NCBI GenBank assembly: GCA_963702995.1
Contig: OY969783.1
Span: 3,224,001-3,288,000 of the forward strand
Direction: 5' to 3'
DNA from: MFD04580-c1 sp963702995
GTDB lineage: Bacteria; Planctomycetota; Phycisphaerae; Tepidisphaerales; Tepidisphaeraceae
DNA: 64,000 nt
Part shown: positions 30,283 to 38,207 of the stretch, piece by piece
Position numbering within the stretch: position 1 is the stretch's first letter
Layout of the letters: each line of letters begins with the position of its first letter
Translations under genes and position numbers: made by a program
Notes under the pieces: model-generated
What the model was told of the DNA's origin: nothing
Database searches by the model: none
What the model saw: the letters and a program-made list of their open reading frames with translations, nothing else

Positions 30283-31377
30283 TCAGTTCCCTCGCCAGCG
30301 GTACAGCAGCCGCGGCGTCGCGAGGCGATCGAGCGCCTCCGGCCCGGCGTTGACGTTGATCCCGTTGATGGTCAGCCCGTTATAAGCCGTCGCCGGCCGG
30401 GCATTGCTGGAGACAAAGGGGAGCAGGCTTGAGAGGGAGAGCTTCGGCTCCTCATAGCGGATGATCGTCGGGCCGACGAGGTTGGCGCTGCGGGCGGCGA
30501 CGTACCAGGCGTCGCGCGGGTAGCCGATCTCGTCGATCAACCCAGCCTCCAGCGCCTCGGATGCCGCGAAGACGCGGCCGGTGAAGACGGTCGGCAGCTT
30601 CTCCTTCACCAGTTTGCCGCCGCGGCCCTCGTTTACAACCTGCTTGAATCGCTCGAACGCCCGATCCGCCAGCCCCTGAAGGTACTTCTGATCCTCGGGG
30701 TTCGGCGCGGCATAGGGGGATCCCGCGTTCTTGTAGACCGCGCCGGTGCTGACGATCGTCGTCTCCTTCACGCCGTACTTGTCGAACAGCTCCGAAAAAT
30801 TGAGCTGCGGCATCAGCACGCCGATGTTCGCCGTCAGCGTCGTCGGCTCGGCGACGATGTAGTCGGCGGCGCAGGCGGCGTAATAGCCGCCGCTGGTGGC
30901 CATCGACTTCATCGAGACGACGACGGTGTCGTTCCGCTTCTTGGCGCGGCGGTCGTCCTTGTAGCGGCGGATGCGCTTGTAGATTTCGTCGGCCGCCGTC
31001 ACCGTGCCGCCGGGGGAGTTGACCTCCACGACGACGGCTTTCACGTTGGGGCTTTCGTCCACCTTATCGAAGAAACGGTCGATCCGATCGGAGGCGGCCG
31101 CGTCGATCTCCCCATCGAGCGGCAGCACGGCGATCTCATCGGATGAGCCAGTAACCAGGGTGGTCGTCTGCACTGAACGCGTGGCGGAGCCGCCGAAGTC
31201 GAGCAGGAGCATCGCGTTGATGCCCAACGATCCGACCAGCAGGAGCAACAGCAGAAGAAGGACGACGCGGCCGAGCCGACTCCGCCGACGCGGCGGGGGA
31301 GGCGGAGGCGGGTAGCTTCCCGGCGGACCCCAGGGCATCGCGACGGGACCTTCACCGGGCGTTGGTTGGGGGATCAT
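30283..31377 (-). CDS. sppA: Signal peptide peptidase SppA
   Basis: A membrane-bound serine protease that degrades cleaved signal peptides. A Pro-rich cytosolic start (SYPPPPPPPRRR) precedes one transmembrane helix (VVLLLLLLLLVGSLGINAML), then the ClpP-like S49 protease fold. Ser162 in MATSGGYYAA and Lys216 in TGAVYKNAGSPY form the Ser-Lys dyad at the expected spacing (54 residues; compare the Bacillus 36-kDa form). Supporting motifs are VEVNSPGGTV and FTGRVFAASEALEAGLIDEI. The length of 364 residues is typical of the short, single-domain class. No neighbour is functionally linked. Confidence 0.93.
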   Translation of the reverse strand: MIPQPTPGEGPVAMPWGPPGSYPPPPPPPRRRSRLGRVVLLLLLLLLVGSLGINAMLLLDFGGSATRSVQTTTLVTGSSDEIAVLPLDGEIDAAASDRIDRFFDKVDESPNVKAVVVEVNSPGGTVTAADEIYKRIRRYKDDRRAKKRNDTVVVSMKSMATSGGYYAACAADYIVAEPTTLTANIGVLMPQLNFSELFDKYGVKETTIVSTGAVYKNAGSPYAAPNPEDQKYLQGLADRAFERFKQVVNEGRGGKLVKEKLPTVFTGRVFAASEALEAGLIDEIGYPRDAWYVAARSANLVGPTIIRYEEPKLSLSSLLPFVSSNARPATAYNGLTINGINVNAGPEALDRLATPRLLYRWRGN

Positions 31378-31485
31378 GTGGGTTATCGACTCTGGCAGCC
31401 CGCGGACGACCGATTCAACGAGCGTTGCAAGCGGTTAACTTGGAGCTTACGCGATGTTTACGATGGCGGCCAGAAAAAACCGCCC

Positions 31486-31547
31486 TGGGAACGCCGACGT
31501 CCCCGTCGGCTCCGCGCGTGAGGCCGACGGGGACGTCGGCTTTCCCA
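31486..31547. repeat. Inverted repeat family C, copy 1
   Basis: Arms of 25 bp, TGGGAACGCCGACGTCCCCG (continuing TCGGC, 31486-31510) and GCCGACGGGGACGTCGGCTT (continuing TCCCA, 31523-31547), are near-perfect reverse complements around a 12-base loop. Further copies lie at 40088-40151 and 63548-63607. It is in the spacer between sppA and queF. Confidence 0.88.
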
Positions 31548-31582
31548 TTAAGCCAGCCACTCCCGATGGGGGTCGCGCACCG

Positions 31583-31999
31583 CTACCGCTTTTTGCGGCC
31601 GTCATGCTCGACAGTCACGACGCCGGCTGTCCCCCCGCGCACGGCGAAAGCTCCGATAACCTTCATGTAGCGCGGTTCCAGCACCGCCACCAGGTCATCC
31701 AGGATCGTGTTGACGACCCCTTCGTAAAAGATCCCCTTGTTCCGGTAGGCGAAGAAGTAGAGCTTCAGGCTCTTCATCTCCACGCATTTGAGGTTTGGGA
31801 TGTAGCGGATGGTGATGGTCGCAAAGTCGGGCTGGCCGGTCACCGGACAAAGGCTGGTGAACTCCGGGAAGACGAATTCGACTTCGTAATCGCGATCGGG
31901 CCGCGGGCTGTCGAACGCATCAAGGATCGCTCGCGGCTCGCGGATCTGCGCATCGCTGAGGATCGATTTGTGCCCAAGGTGCGAAAGCGCGTTGTTCAT
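31583..31999 (-). CDS. queF: NADPH-dependent 7-cyano-7-deazaguanine reductase QueF
   Basis: Reduces preQ0 to preQ1 in queuosine biosynthesis (EC 1.7.1.13). This is the short, unimodular type with a T-fold. The catalytic Cys51 and Asp58 lie in TSLCPVTGQPDFATI, and the substrate-binding Glu74 is in CVEMKSLKLYFFAYRN, the QueF signature. The length of 138 residues matches the YkvM class. Its start codon overlaps the stop of the exonuclease-WYL gene (ATGA, 31996-31999), so the two are translationally coupled. No other queuosine genes (queC, queD, queE) are in the window. Confidence 0.95.
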   Translation of the reverse strand: MNNALSHLGHKSILSDAQIREPRAILDAFDSPRPDRDYEVEFVFPEFTSLCPVTGQPDFATITIRYIPNLKCVEMKSLKLYFFAYRNKGIFYEGVVNTILDDLVAVLEPRYMKVIGAFAVRGGTAGVVTVEHDGRKKR

Positions 32000-33048
32000 G
32001 GGGTGGGGTTGTATGGGGCCGAGCTCGATGGCGGCACGGGGACGGCGCTGGCCGGGGCCGAAGGGACGGGCGCGATGAAGTCGAAGAGATTCAGCGTCGC
32101 TTCCGCCTCCACACGAGTCGCGGCCGCCGGCCGCGGGGGCTTCGGATCGGGTTCTTCAGCTAAGCCGGGGACGCCGAGCTGGGCGATTGGCGCCGTCGGG
32201 TCGATCGTCGCCAGGTCCGTGAACCTGACGATCCGATCCACCTTAAACGTGCGCTGTTCGCCGCGAAGGTGGCAGTGGGCGAGCAGGATCAACTCCCCGC
32301 CGGTGCGACGGACCCGGATCGGGTCGATCGAGCGGATGGTTTCCTTGCCCCGGCCATCGACATAGGTCATGCGGACCGGGCGCCGTTGGTCGAGCGCATC
32401 CTGCAGTTCGATCGGGAGGGCCGCCTCCCGCGCGTTGGCTGGCAAGAGGCCCATCGGGCCGCCCTGGGCCATAAAGACGTCGCAGAGCGGCATCTCGTAG
32501 TGCCCCAGCGGAATGAGCAGCTTCTCGAATACGGCGGCCGTCGTCTGTGCGTCGGCCAGCGCCCGATGCGCGCCCGACGGCTGAATCCCCAGGCGCGGCG
32601 CGAACCGCTGCAGCCCGTTGCCCGAACGGCCGAACTGCCGGCGCGCGATCCGCACGGTATCGAAGACCGGCGCGTCGCCAAGCTCGCCGCATAGATCCGA
32701 CCCCGCGCGTCGAAACTCGCGATTGAGGAAGGAGAGATCGAAACGCACGTTGTGCCCGACGACGGCCGCCCCGCGAAGCATCGCCAGGGCGGCCGGCAAC
32801 TGGTCGCCAAACCGCGGCTGGCCGGTCACCATTTCCTGCGTGATGCCGGTCAGCGCGACCACGCCGGGGCTGATCCGCCGCTCAGGGTCCACGAGCTGCT
32901 GATACTCCCCGACGATTCTTCCCGCCTCAATGCGAACGATCCCCAGCTCCGTGACGCGATCGCCATAATCGGCGGACGCCCCGGTCGTCTCGACATCAAC
33001 GAACGCAACCGGGATCTCCCGCAGGGGTTTGATCAGGGAAAACAACAT
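31996..33048 (-). CDS. DEDDh 3'-5' exonuclease fused to a WYL domain
   Basis: A two-domain protein. Residues ~12-175 are a DnaQ-like exonuclease with all five DEDDh residues visible: Asp18 and Glu20 (VDVETTG), Asp104 (HNVRFDLSFL), His161 and Asp166 (AHRALADAQT). Residues ~210-290 resemble a WYL ligand-binding domain: LQDALDQRRPVRMTYVDGRG, RSIDPIRVRRTGGELILLAH, RTFKVDRIVRF. A disordered Pro/Ala tail follows. WYL domains bind nucleotides or nucleic acid ends and usually regulate transcription in defence and DNA-damage loci; joined to an exonuclease they could gate its activity. The gene overlaps queF by four bases. The start MLFSLIKPLREIPVAF fits the family. The exonuclease call is firm, the WYL call probable. 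Confidence 0.87.
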   Translation of the reverse strand: MLFSLIKPLREIPVAFVDVETTGASADYGDRVTELGIVRIEAGRIVGEYQQLVDPERRISPGVVALTGITQEMVTGQPRFGDQLPAALAMLRGAAVVGHNVRFDLSFLNREFRRAGSDLCGELGDAPVFDTVRIARRQFGRSGNGLQRFAPRLGIQPSGAHRALADAQTTAAVFEKLLIPLGHYEMPLCDVFMAQGGPMGLLPANAREAALPIELQDALDQRRPVRMTYVDGRGKETIRSIDPIRVRRTGGELILLAHCHLRGEQRTFKVDRIVRFTDLATIDPTAPIAQLGVPGLAEEPDPKPPRPAAATRVEAEATLNLFDFIAPVPSAPASAVPVPPSSSAPYNPTP

Positions 33049-33110
33049 GCGTGACTTAAGTACGCCGAGCGCAGATCAGCGGATCGCGAGCCCACCGTGG
33101 GGGGCGGCCA

Positions 33111-33270
33111 ACAGGAAAAACGAGGCCGAAATCCGAAGCACCGAAGCCGAAATTAGAAGGAAGCTCAAAAAGGAGAAGGAGGCAATCGAACCGACCGCTT
33201 GGGCTCGATTTCCTGCTTTTCCACTTGGCAGTTCCTTCGGATTTTGTGCTTCCGATTTTCGTTCTTACCC
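33111..33270. repeat. Inverted repeat family I, copy 2
   Basis: The left half carries GAAATCCGAAGCACCGAAGC, the right half CTTCGGATTTTGTGCTTCCG. Purine-rich and pyrimidine-rich halves can pair over much of a 160-base region, with loops. It fills the spacer between the LEA-like gene 3' end and the exonuclease gene start. Confidence 0.8.
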
Positions 33271-33309
33271 GCGCCCATTCGTGCTTCTGATTTCTTTCGT
33301 GGGGCTCGC

Positions 33310-33906
33310 CTAGAACCGCAGCTTCTCTCTCAGGCTTCCCCCGATGAGGCTTTCGATGATCTTGCGGGCCGCGGGGCTTTCGAGGAATCGCGGGTCGGTC
33401 ATCGCCGACTTCAGCGCGTTGCGCAGGGGGAGCGTGCCGCTGAAATGGACGGGGACGGAGAGCTTGGGCATCAGCGGGATCTTGTTCGTGTCAAACCCGA
33501 TAGCGCCGACGAGATCATACGGTACGTTCCCGCCGGACTTGGCGATCGCCTGCTCGGCCGCCAGCATCTTCTCAAAGCTCAGGTGGACCGGGAGCAGGAC
33601 GGTCGTCGCTCCGTTGGCCGGCACCTTGCCGTCCGGCGCCGCTTTGTCGTTCAGGACCTCAACCCCGCTTAGCCCCAGCCGATAGTCCGCCGTGGCGGCC
33701 GGGATGTCGATCGCGTTCGGGTTCTGCACGTCAACATTGAAATTGAGCGTAACGCCATCGGGCGTCAGGTTCCCCACGTTCAAGGAGTGGAGCGACGCGG
33801 TCGGCTGCTTGAGGTTCAACCCCGCGCACCCAATCGGTCCGCCCGCCAGCGCGGCAAGCAACAACAGCCCGACCAGGTTTATGGGGCGATTGGACGAGCG
33901 ATTCAT
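33310..33906 (-). CDS. LEA14-like (WHy domain) lipoprotein
   Basis: An exported lipoprotein of the late-embryogenesis-abundant type 2 family. The signal peptide has a lipobox-like GGPIGCAG, with Cys27 as the likely lipidated residue. The mature chain has the WHy/LEA-2 pattern: SLNVGNLTPDGVTLNFNVDV, QNPNAIDIPAATADYRLGL, then the conserved Lys/Pro-rich strands VPANGATTVLLPVHL, and VPVHFSGTLPLRN. Such proteins are thought to have a stress-protective or beta-sandwich ligand-binding role; evidence in bacteria is slight. 198 residues, complete. It lies upstream of the exonuclease gene but is separated by a long repeat. Confidence 0.88.
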   Translation of the reverse strand: MNRSSNRPINLVGLLLLAALAGGPIGCAGLNLKQPTASLHSLNVGNLTPDGVTLNFNVDVQNPNAIDIPAATADYRLGLSGVEVLNDKAAPDGKVPANGATTVLLPVHLSFEKMLAAEQAIAKSGGNVPYDLVGAIGFDTNKIPLMPKLSVPVHFSGTLPLRNALKSAMTDPRFLESPAARKIIESLIGGSLREKLRF

Positions 33907-34000
33907 TCGAACCTTTCAGATGGATGATCGGGCCGTACGGACTTCGACGCCGATCGCGGCCAACGACACGCTGACGCCGGCCAAGTATCGCGGGCGGTCT

Positions 34001-34474
34001 TTAGACGTTCGCCCCGACGATCGAGCATTCAAACACGATGACCCCCTGGACCACGCCCTGAACGCGGCTGTGTAGCCGCTTGTGGCGCTCCCAGGTTTTC
34101 AGGCCGATGAGCAGGAGGCGACAGCCAGGAGTGACCGGCATGCGGAAACGGATCTCTTCGGCGGAGCTGAAGCCGATGAACCCCGTCCAGCCGGCGAACA
34201 TTCGGGCGTAAAAGCTGGCGAGCTGGGCCGCTGCTTCCACCATCAGCACGCCGGGCAGGAGCGGCCGCCCGGGGATATGGCCGGGCACCCAGAACTCATC
34301 CGCGCGGACATCTTTGTACCCGATGATCCGCCCCGCCGCGCCATCAGCATAGAGGATGCCGTTCAAATGCTCCATGTCGCCCCGCTGCGGGTTGCAGGTT
34401 CGGACGACTTCCTGGTCGAAAACGATTTGGGTGAGGTCAAGGCCGCTGATGTCGTAGAGCAGGGTTGGGGGCAT
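34001..34474 (-). CDS. FabZ-like 3-hydroxyacyl-ACP dehydratase (hotdog fold)
   Basis: A hotdog-fold dehydratase related to FabZ/FabA. The active-site segment is VPGHIPGRPLLPGVLMVEAA, with His and the later Glu in their usual places. It is followed by IGFSSAEEIRFRMPVTPGCR, the second conserved block. It is longer at the N-terminus than E. coli FabZ (residues MPPTLLYDISGLDL) and has an unusual insertion (CNPQRGDMEHLNGILYADGA). The ATG at 34474 was chosen over an upstream one because the alignment begins there. It is not next to other fatty-acid genes, so it may serve lipopolysaccharide or special lipid synthesis rather than the main FAS II cycle; that is inference. Confidence 0.85.
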   Translation of the reverse strand: MPPTLLYDISGLDLTQIVFDQEVVRTCNPQRGDMEHLNGILYADGAAGRIIGYKDVRADEFWVPGHIPGRPLLPGVLMVEAAAQLASFYARMFAGWTGFIGFSSAEEIRFRMPVTPGCRLLLIGLKTWERHKRLHSRVQGVVQGVIVFECSIVGANV

Positions 34475-34615
34475 GGGGTGAGGATGGGAGAGTGAAAGTG
34501 GGGAAGGTCGTTCGTGGGCCGCGTGCGGCCCCAATTTGGGTCGGATGGACGTTCAAGCAGGGCCGCACCCGTATCTCTGGACGACGCTTCCCGACTTCAC
34601 GGCGCTCCGGCAATA

Positions 34616-34816
34616 TCAGGACTGACCGGGCACGGCGACGTCCGCCTCGCCCTCACGCCCCTCCAGGATCTTGATCCTGACGTTCTGGGCGGCCGACTTG
34701 ATCTCCTGCATCTTCTTGCGGACACGCGTTCCGGCGGCCCGATTGCCACCCGTCGCCTTGTCAACGTCGTCTTTCGCCTCGGCGACCAATCGCACCAAGG
34801 TTTCATATTCCTGCAT
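34616..34816 (-). CDS. Histone H1-like (Hc1-type) protein
   Basis: A 66-residue basic DNA-binding protein resembling the chlamydial Hc1/histone H1 family: MQEYETLVRLVAEAKDDVDK and NRAAGTRVRKKMQEIKSAAQ, the latter close to the family core GTRxRKxMQxLKxxAQxxR. The usual Lys/Ala-rich C-terminal tail is absent; instead the chain ends in an acidic segment. The ATG at 34816 has GGAGG six bases upstream and fixes the start; an in-frame start 11 codons earlier lacks one. It probably binds and compacts chromosomal DNA. Planctomycetes encode several such proteins. Confidence 0.8.
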   Translation of the reverse strand: MQEYETLVRLVAEAKDDVDKATGGNRAAGTRVRKKMQEIKSAAQNVRIKILEGREGEADVAVPGQS

Positions 34817-35046
34817 AGAACCTCCATGAATAGCTGTCTTCCCGCCCACATCAAAGGCGGCTCAGACCGGCCAAAAACTGTAATGGGAGCGGTTTTCAGT
34901 GTCAAATCAGCCCTTAGCGCGGGCGCTCGATCGGTGGCGAGTTTTTTGGCGACACCACTGCCCCGCGACACGCTGGACACGTTCGCCGCGCAATGAACGC
35001 GACACGCCCACCAAAGATGACAGTACCCAATTGGGATGAGTACGCC

Positions 35047-35974
35047 TCAAATCGCCGAGGAAAGCCACGCGACGATGTCGGACGGCTTAGCGAACGCTGG
35101 CATCGCATCGATGAGGAGATCCAGTTTTTCGTCGGGTAATGCCTCGACCTGATTTCGGACGGGCGGCGCCAGTTCACCCACCTTCCGGCCCAACGCTCGA
35201 AGAACGAGGGCGGCTTGGCCCTGACGCATGCCCCGCGCCTCGCCCCGTGCCTCACCCCGCGCCTCCCATTCATTGACGATCTGCATGACAGACTCCTGTT
35301 CCGGTGGGTCCAGCGTCTCGACCTCCCGATCGTACACCGTTAGCGGCCGCACTCAAGCGGAGATATGCATCCATAAAGTCGCGGATCAACGCCTGGCGCG
35401 CCCGGTCCAGCTTCAACGTCGCCATGAGACGCAGGCACTCCAGCTTCACCCGCGGCCGATCGGCGGGGGCGATTTGCATTCGGGTCATCAACGCGGCCGC
35501 CACCGGGTTGGGCTGGCGGACGAAGTCCCGCCACGCCAGTCGATTGAGCTGGATCGCCCGAAACCGGAACGACAGGACATCCAGGTCCGGGAACCGCACG
35601 TCGTACGTCTCCGGCTCGGCACGCAAGGGCGCGTCGTAGGTGAACAACGCGATGGGGTAAACCCGCAGCGCGTGCTTTTCGGTCAGTCGCGCGAAATACC
35701 GGAACATCCGGGCCGCGAAGTCCCCCTGCGCCGACGCCTGTGTCTCGACGTGCAACAGGAAGAACGCGGCTTCTTAGCCCGGTTCCCGAAAGCGGCACTT
35801 CACCAGCAGATCCACCTCGTGCCGCTCGCCGGCCGTCAGGTCGGTGAAGACTTCCTTGTCGAGGAACTCCAGGCTCGCCGGGTCAATGGACTCGGCGATC
35901 GCCGGCAGGAACAGGAACAGGAACTCGCGAAAGAACGTCCGCAAGAGCAGCTTGAACAGGCGGTCGTGGTCCAT
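35047..35974 (-). pseudogene. Rpn family recombination-promoting nuclease / DUF4351-type, broken
   Basis: Remains of a PD-(D/E)XK nuclease-like protein of the Rpn/putative-transposase family. The start MDHDRLFKLLLRTFFREFLF and the core EVDLLVKCRFREPG, then FFLLHVETQASAQGDFAARM (nuclease motif), FRAIQLNRLAWRDFVRQPNP and a C-terminal SVMQIVNEWEARGEARGEAR are recognisable. An in-frame TAA at 35774-35776 (REPG-stop-EAAFFLLHVETQ) and a frameshift near 35352-35360 interrupt it. Because Rpn genes are often decayed, a true pseudogene is as likely as sequence error. No transposase or inverted terminal repeats were found around it. Confidence 0.8.
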
Positions 35975-36094
35975 AGCCGGACATCTTACCGCATGACCAG
36001 CGACCGATGGATGGCGACGCCTCATCGGCCGCCCCGGTGGTTAAACGTCCCGCCACCCGCGGCCGGCGTTCCGGGGAAACACCTCTCTACCGCA

Positions 36095-36961
36095 TCAACC
36101 GGCGATCGATTTCACGTGACGGTGAAACGCATCGATGAGCTGCCGGGTGATCGGCCCCGGCCGGCCGCCGCCAACCACGCGGCCGTCGATTTTCGTCACC
36201 GGGACCACTTCGGCCCCCGTCCCGGTGAGGAAGCACTCGTGCGCGATATACAGGTCATGACGCTGAAGCTGCTTTTCGACGCAGGGGATCCCCATCTCGC
36301 CACAGAGGCGGATGATCACGTTCCGCGTGACCCCTTCAAGAATGCCGTCCGTCGTCATGGGCGTCTGGACCTGCCCGGAGCGGACGATAAAGATATTGTC
36401 AGCCGTGCACTCCGCGACGTTCCCCTCCCCGTTCAGCATGATCGCCTCGGGCACGCCGGCGTCGTTCGCCTCGATCTTGGCCAGGATGTTATTCAGGTAG
36501 TTCAGGCTCTTGATCCGCGGCGAGATCGCGTTGGGGTGGTTACGGATCAGCGTGGCGGTAATCACCGCCATCCCATTCTCGTACATCTCCCTGGGGTACA
36601 TCGCGATCGTGTCGGCGATGACGAAGACCGACGGCTTCTCGCATGAAGCCGGGTTGATCCCCAGCGCCCCCACGCCCCGCGTCACGACCAGTCGAACGTA
36701 GCAGTCCCGGAACCCGTTCGCCTTGACCGTCTCCTCAATCGCCGCTCGAACCTGCTCGATGGGCGTCGGGACCGTCAGGCGGATCGCCTTCGCGGACTCA
36801 TAAAACCGCTCCAGGTGGGCTTCGAGCTCGAAAACGCGGCCGTGATAGACCCGAATGCCTTCGAAGACGCCATCACCATAGAGCAGCCCATGGTCATAGA
36901 CGCTGATCTTGGCGTCCTTCCTGTTGACGAGCTTGCCGTCGAGCCAGACTTTCAGTTCCAT
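36095..36961 (-). CDS. ilvE: Branched-chain amino acid aminotransferase
   Basis: A fold-type IV PLP enzyme that transaminates Ile, Leu and Val (EC 2.6.1.42). The N-terminus is MELKVWLDGKLVNRKDAKIS with YDHGLLYGDGVFEGIRVY. The PLP Lys is 151 in IKSLNYLNNILAK. Other family marks are EAIMLNGEGNVAECTADNIF and TTDGILEGVTRNVIIRLCGE. The length of 288 residues fits the short bacterial form. The ATG at 36961 is preferred to one five codons upstream because the conserved start begins there. It lies between lolD and the Rpn remnant and is probably transcribed alone. Confidence 0.95.
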   Translation of the reverse strand: MELKVWLDGKLVNRKDAKISVYDHGLLYGDGVFEGIRVYHGRVFELEAHLERFYESAKAIRLTVPTPIEQVRAAIEETVKANGFRDCYVRLVVTRGVGALGINPASCEKPSVFVIADTIAMYPREMYENGMAVITATLIRNHPNAISPRIKSLNYLNNILAKIEANDAGVPEAIMLNGEGNVAECTADNIFIVRSGQVQTPMTTDGILEGVTRNVIIRLCGEMGIPCVEKQLQRHDLYIAHECFLTGTGAEVVPVTKIDGRVVGGGRPGPITRQLIDAFHRHVKSIAG

Positions 36962-37133
36962 CGCTCGGTCCCTCAATTAAATGGTTCGCTGCTCTTGTAT
37001 GCCGGATAGGGGGGATCGGCAACTGCGGCCGAAGCGCGCGTGCCGAGGGCACCGTGCGCCCTCGCGACCGTCGCCACCCTTCCTGGTACTACAGCGCTGG
37101 CCCTGGACGGCGGCGTCATGGCAAAAGTCAATC

Positions 37134-37255
37134 CGAAGCATGAAAACCGAAGGGTTGAGCGAGGCGGAAAGAAGAAACCGGATGCGAGCAAGCGCGTCGT
37201 TTTCCGCTTCGTCTTCTTTTCCGCTTCCTTAAGATTTCGTGCTTTGGACTTGCCT
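37134..37255. repeat. Inverted repeat family I, copy 3
   Basis: The left half is AAAACCGAAGG and GGCGGAAAGAAGAAACCGG, the right half CGTCTTCTTTTCCGCTTCC then GATTTCGTGCTTTGGACTT. It has the same purine/pyrimidine-half layout as the other copies and lies downstream of lolD, between it and ilvE. Confidence 0.7.
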
Positions 37256-37344
37256 TGTTCGCAAGCCTTTACCGCTGTTCGGCGCTTTAATGCTGGGGCG
37301 GGGACGATGAGGCGGCACGCGGGGCGTGCCCTGCGGGATCTGCT

Positions 37345-38088
37345 CTACCGCGGCGCCTGCTCCAGGCGGCCGTCCTTCAAAACCAGCACCCGGTCGGCCG
37401 TGCGGGCGAGGGAGCGGTCGTGCGTCACCATCACCACCGTCTGCCCGTTCTCGCGATGGAGCTTTTCGATCACCGTCATGATCTGCTGGCCCGTTTCGGC
37501 ATCGAGATTCCCCGTCGGCTCGTCGGCGAAGAGAATCCGAGGGGAGTTCATCAGCGCCCGGGCGATCGCCACACGCTGCCGCTCGCCACCCGAAAGCTGG
37601 TTCGGCCGGTGCGTCAACCGATGGTCCATCCCCAACTGGGCCAGCACGCCCTAAGCCTTCTCCCGCAGCGCTCGCTTCTGACCGCCAAAACCGAACCATG
37701 ATCGCTCGATCATCGGCGCCAGCATCGTGTTCTCCAGAACGGTCAGTTCGGGCAGAAGGTGGTAGAACTGGAAAACGAACCCGAACTGGAGGTTCCTGAC
37801 GCGGCTCCGCGCTGACTCGCTGACGGAGGCCAGATCCTTCCCGTCATATTCCACCGAGCCCGAATTCGGTGAATCCAGCGCCCCCAGGATGTGCAGCAGG
37901 GTGCTCTTCCCCGACCCGGAGCGCCCCTCAATCGCGACGAATTCGCTTGGGTACAGGCTCACATCCACCCCCTTCAGGACCGCGACCTCGCTGTCCCCCA
38001 TTTGGAACGTCTTCTTCAATCCCTGGGCGCGAAGAATCGCCGTCGATCGAACATCGGGCCGGGAGGAGGACGCGGTGAGCTGTGCCAT
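37345..38088 (-). CDS. lolD: Lipoprotein-releasing ABC transporter ATPase LolD, in-frame TAG
   Basis: The ATPase of the LolCDE complex, which extracts lipoproteins from the inner membrane. Walker A is GRSGSGKST, signature LSGGERQRVAIARAL, Walker B ILFADEPTGNLD and the switch His in VVMVTHDRSLA; all are intact. At 37651-37653 an in-frame TAG sits between LREKA and GVLAQLGMDHRL. Both halves share one reading frame and their join matches LolD alignment, so a single substitution (GAG or CAG to TAG) explains it. A restart GTG at 37647 could not make a working ATPase because it lacks Walker A. Given the indel next door in the permease and the essential role, sequence error is more likely than loss. 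Confidence 0.85.
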
Positions 38089-38207
38089 GGATGACGCTGT
38101 TGATGCCTGAGAGACAATCGGAATTCCAGCGGGCCGACGCGCGAAGGGCGTCGATTGCGAGCGCCCCGATCAACGGTCCCCGCTGAACGAGCCAGGGCCA
38201 GAGGCCC

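Noticed and set aside
35047..35974. The Rpn locus as an intact transposon
   Set aside because: It carries a nonsense codon and a frameshift, and no terminal inverted repeats or target duplication were found.
37648..37653. TAG in lolD as a recoded amino acid (pyrrolysine or suppressor)
   Set aside because: One site only, in a window with many indels. No evidence for recoding elsewhere, and a single-base error explains it.
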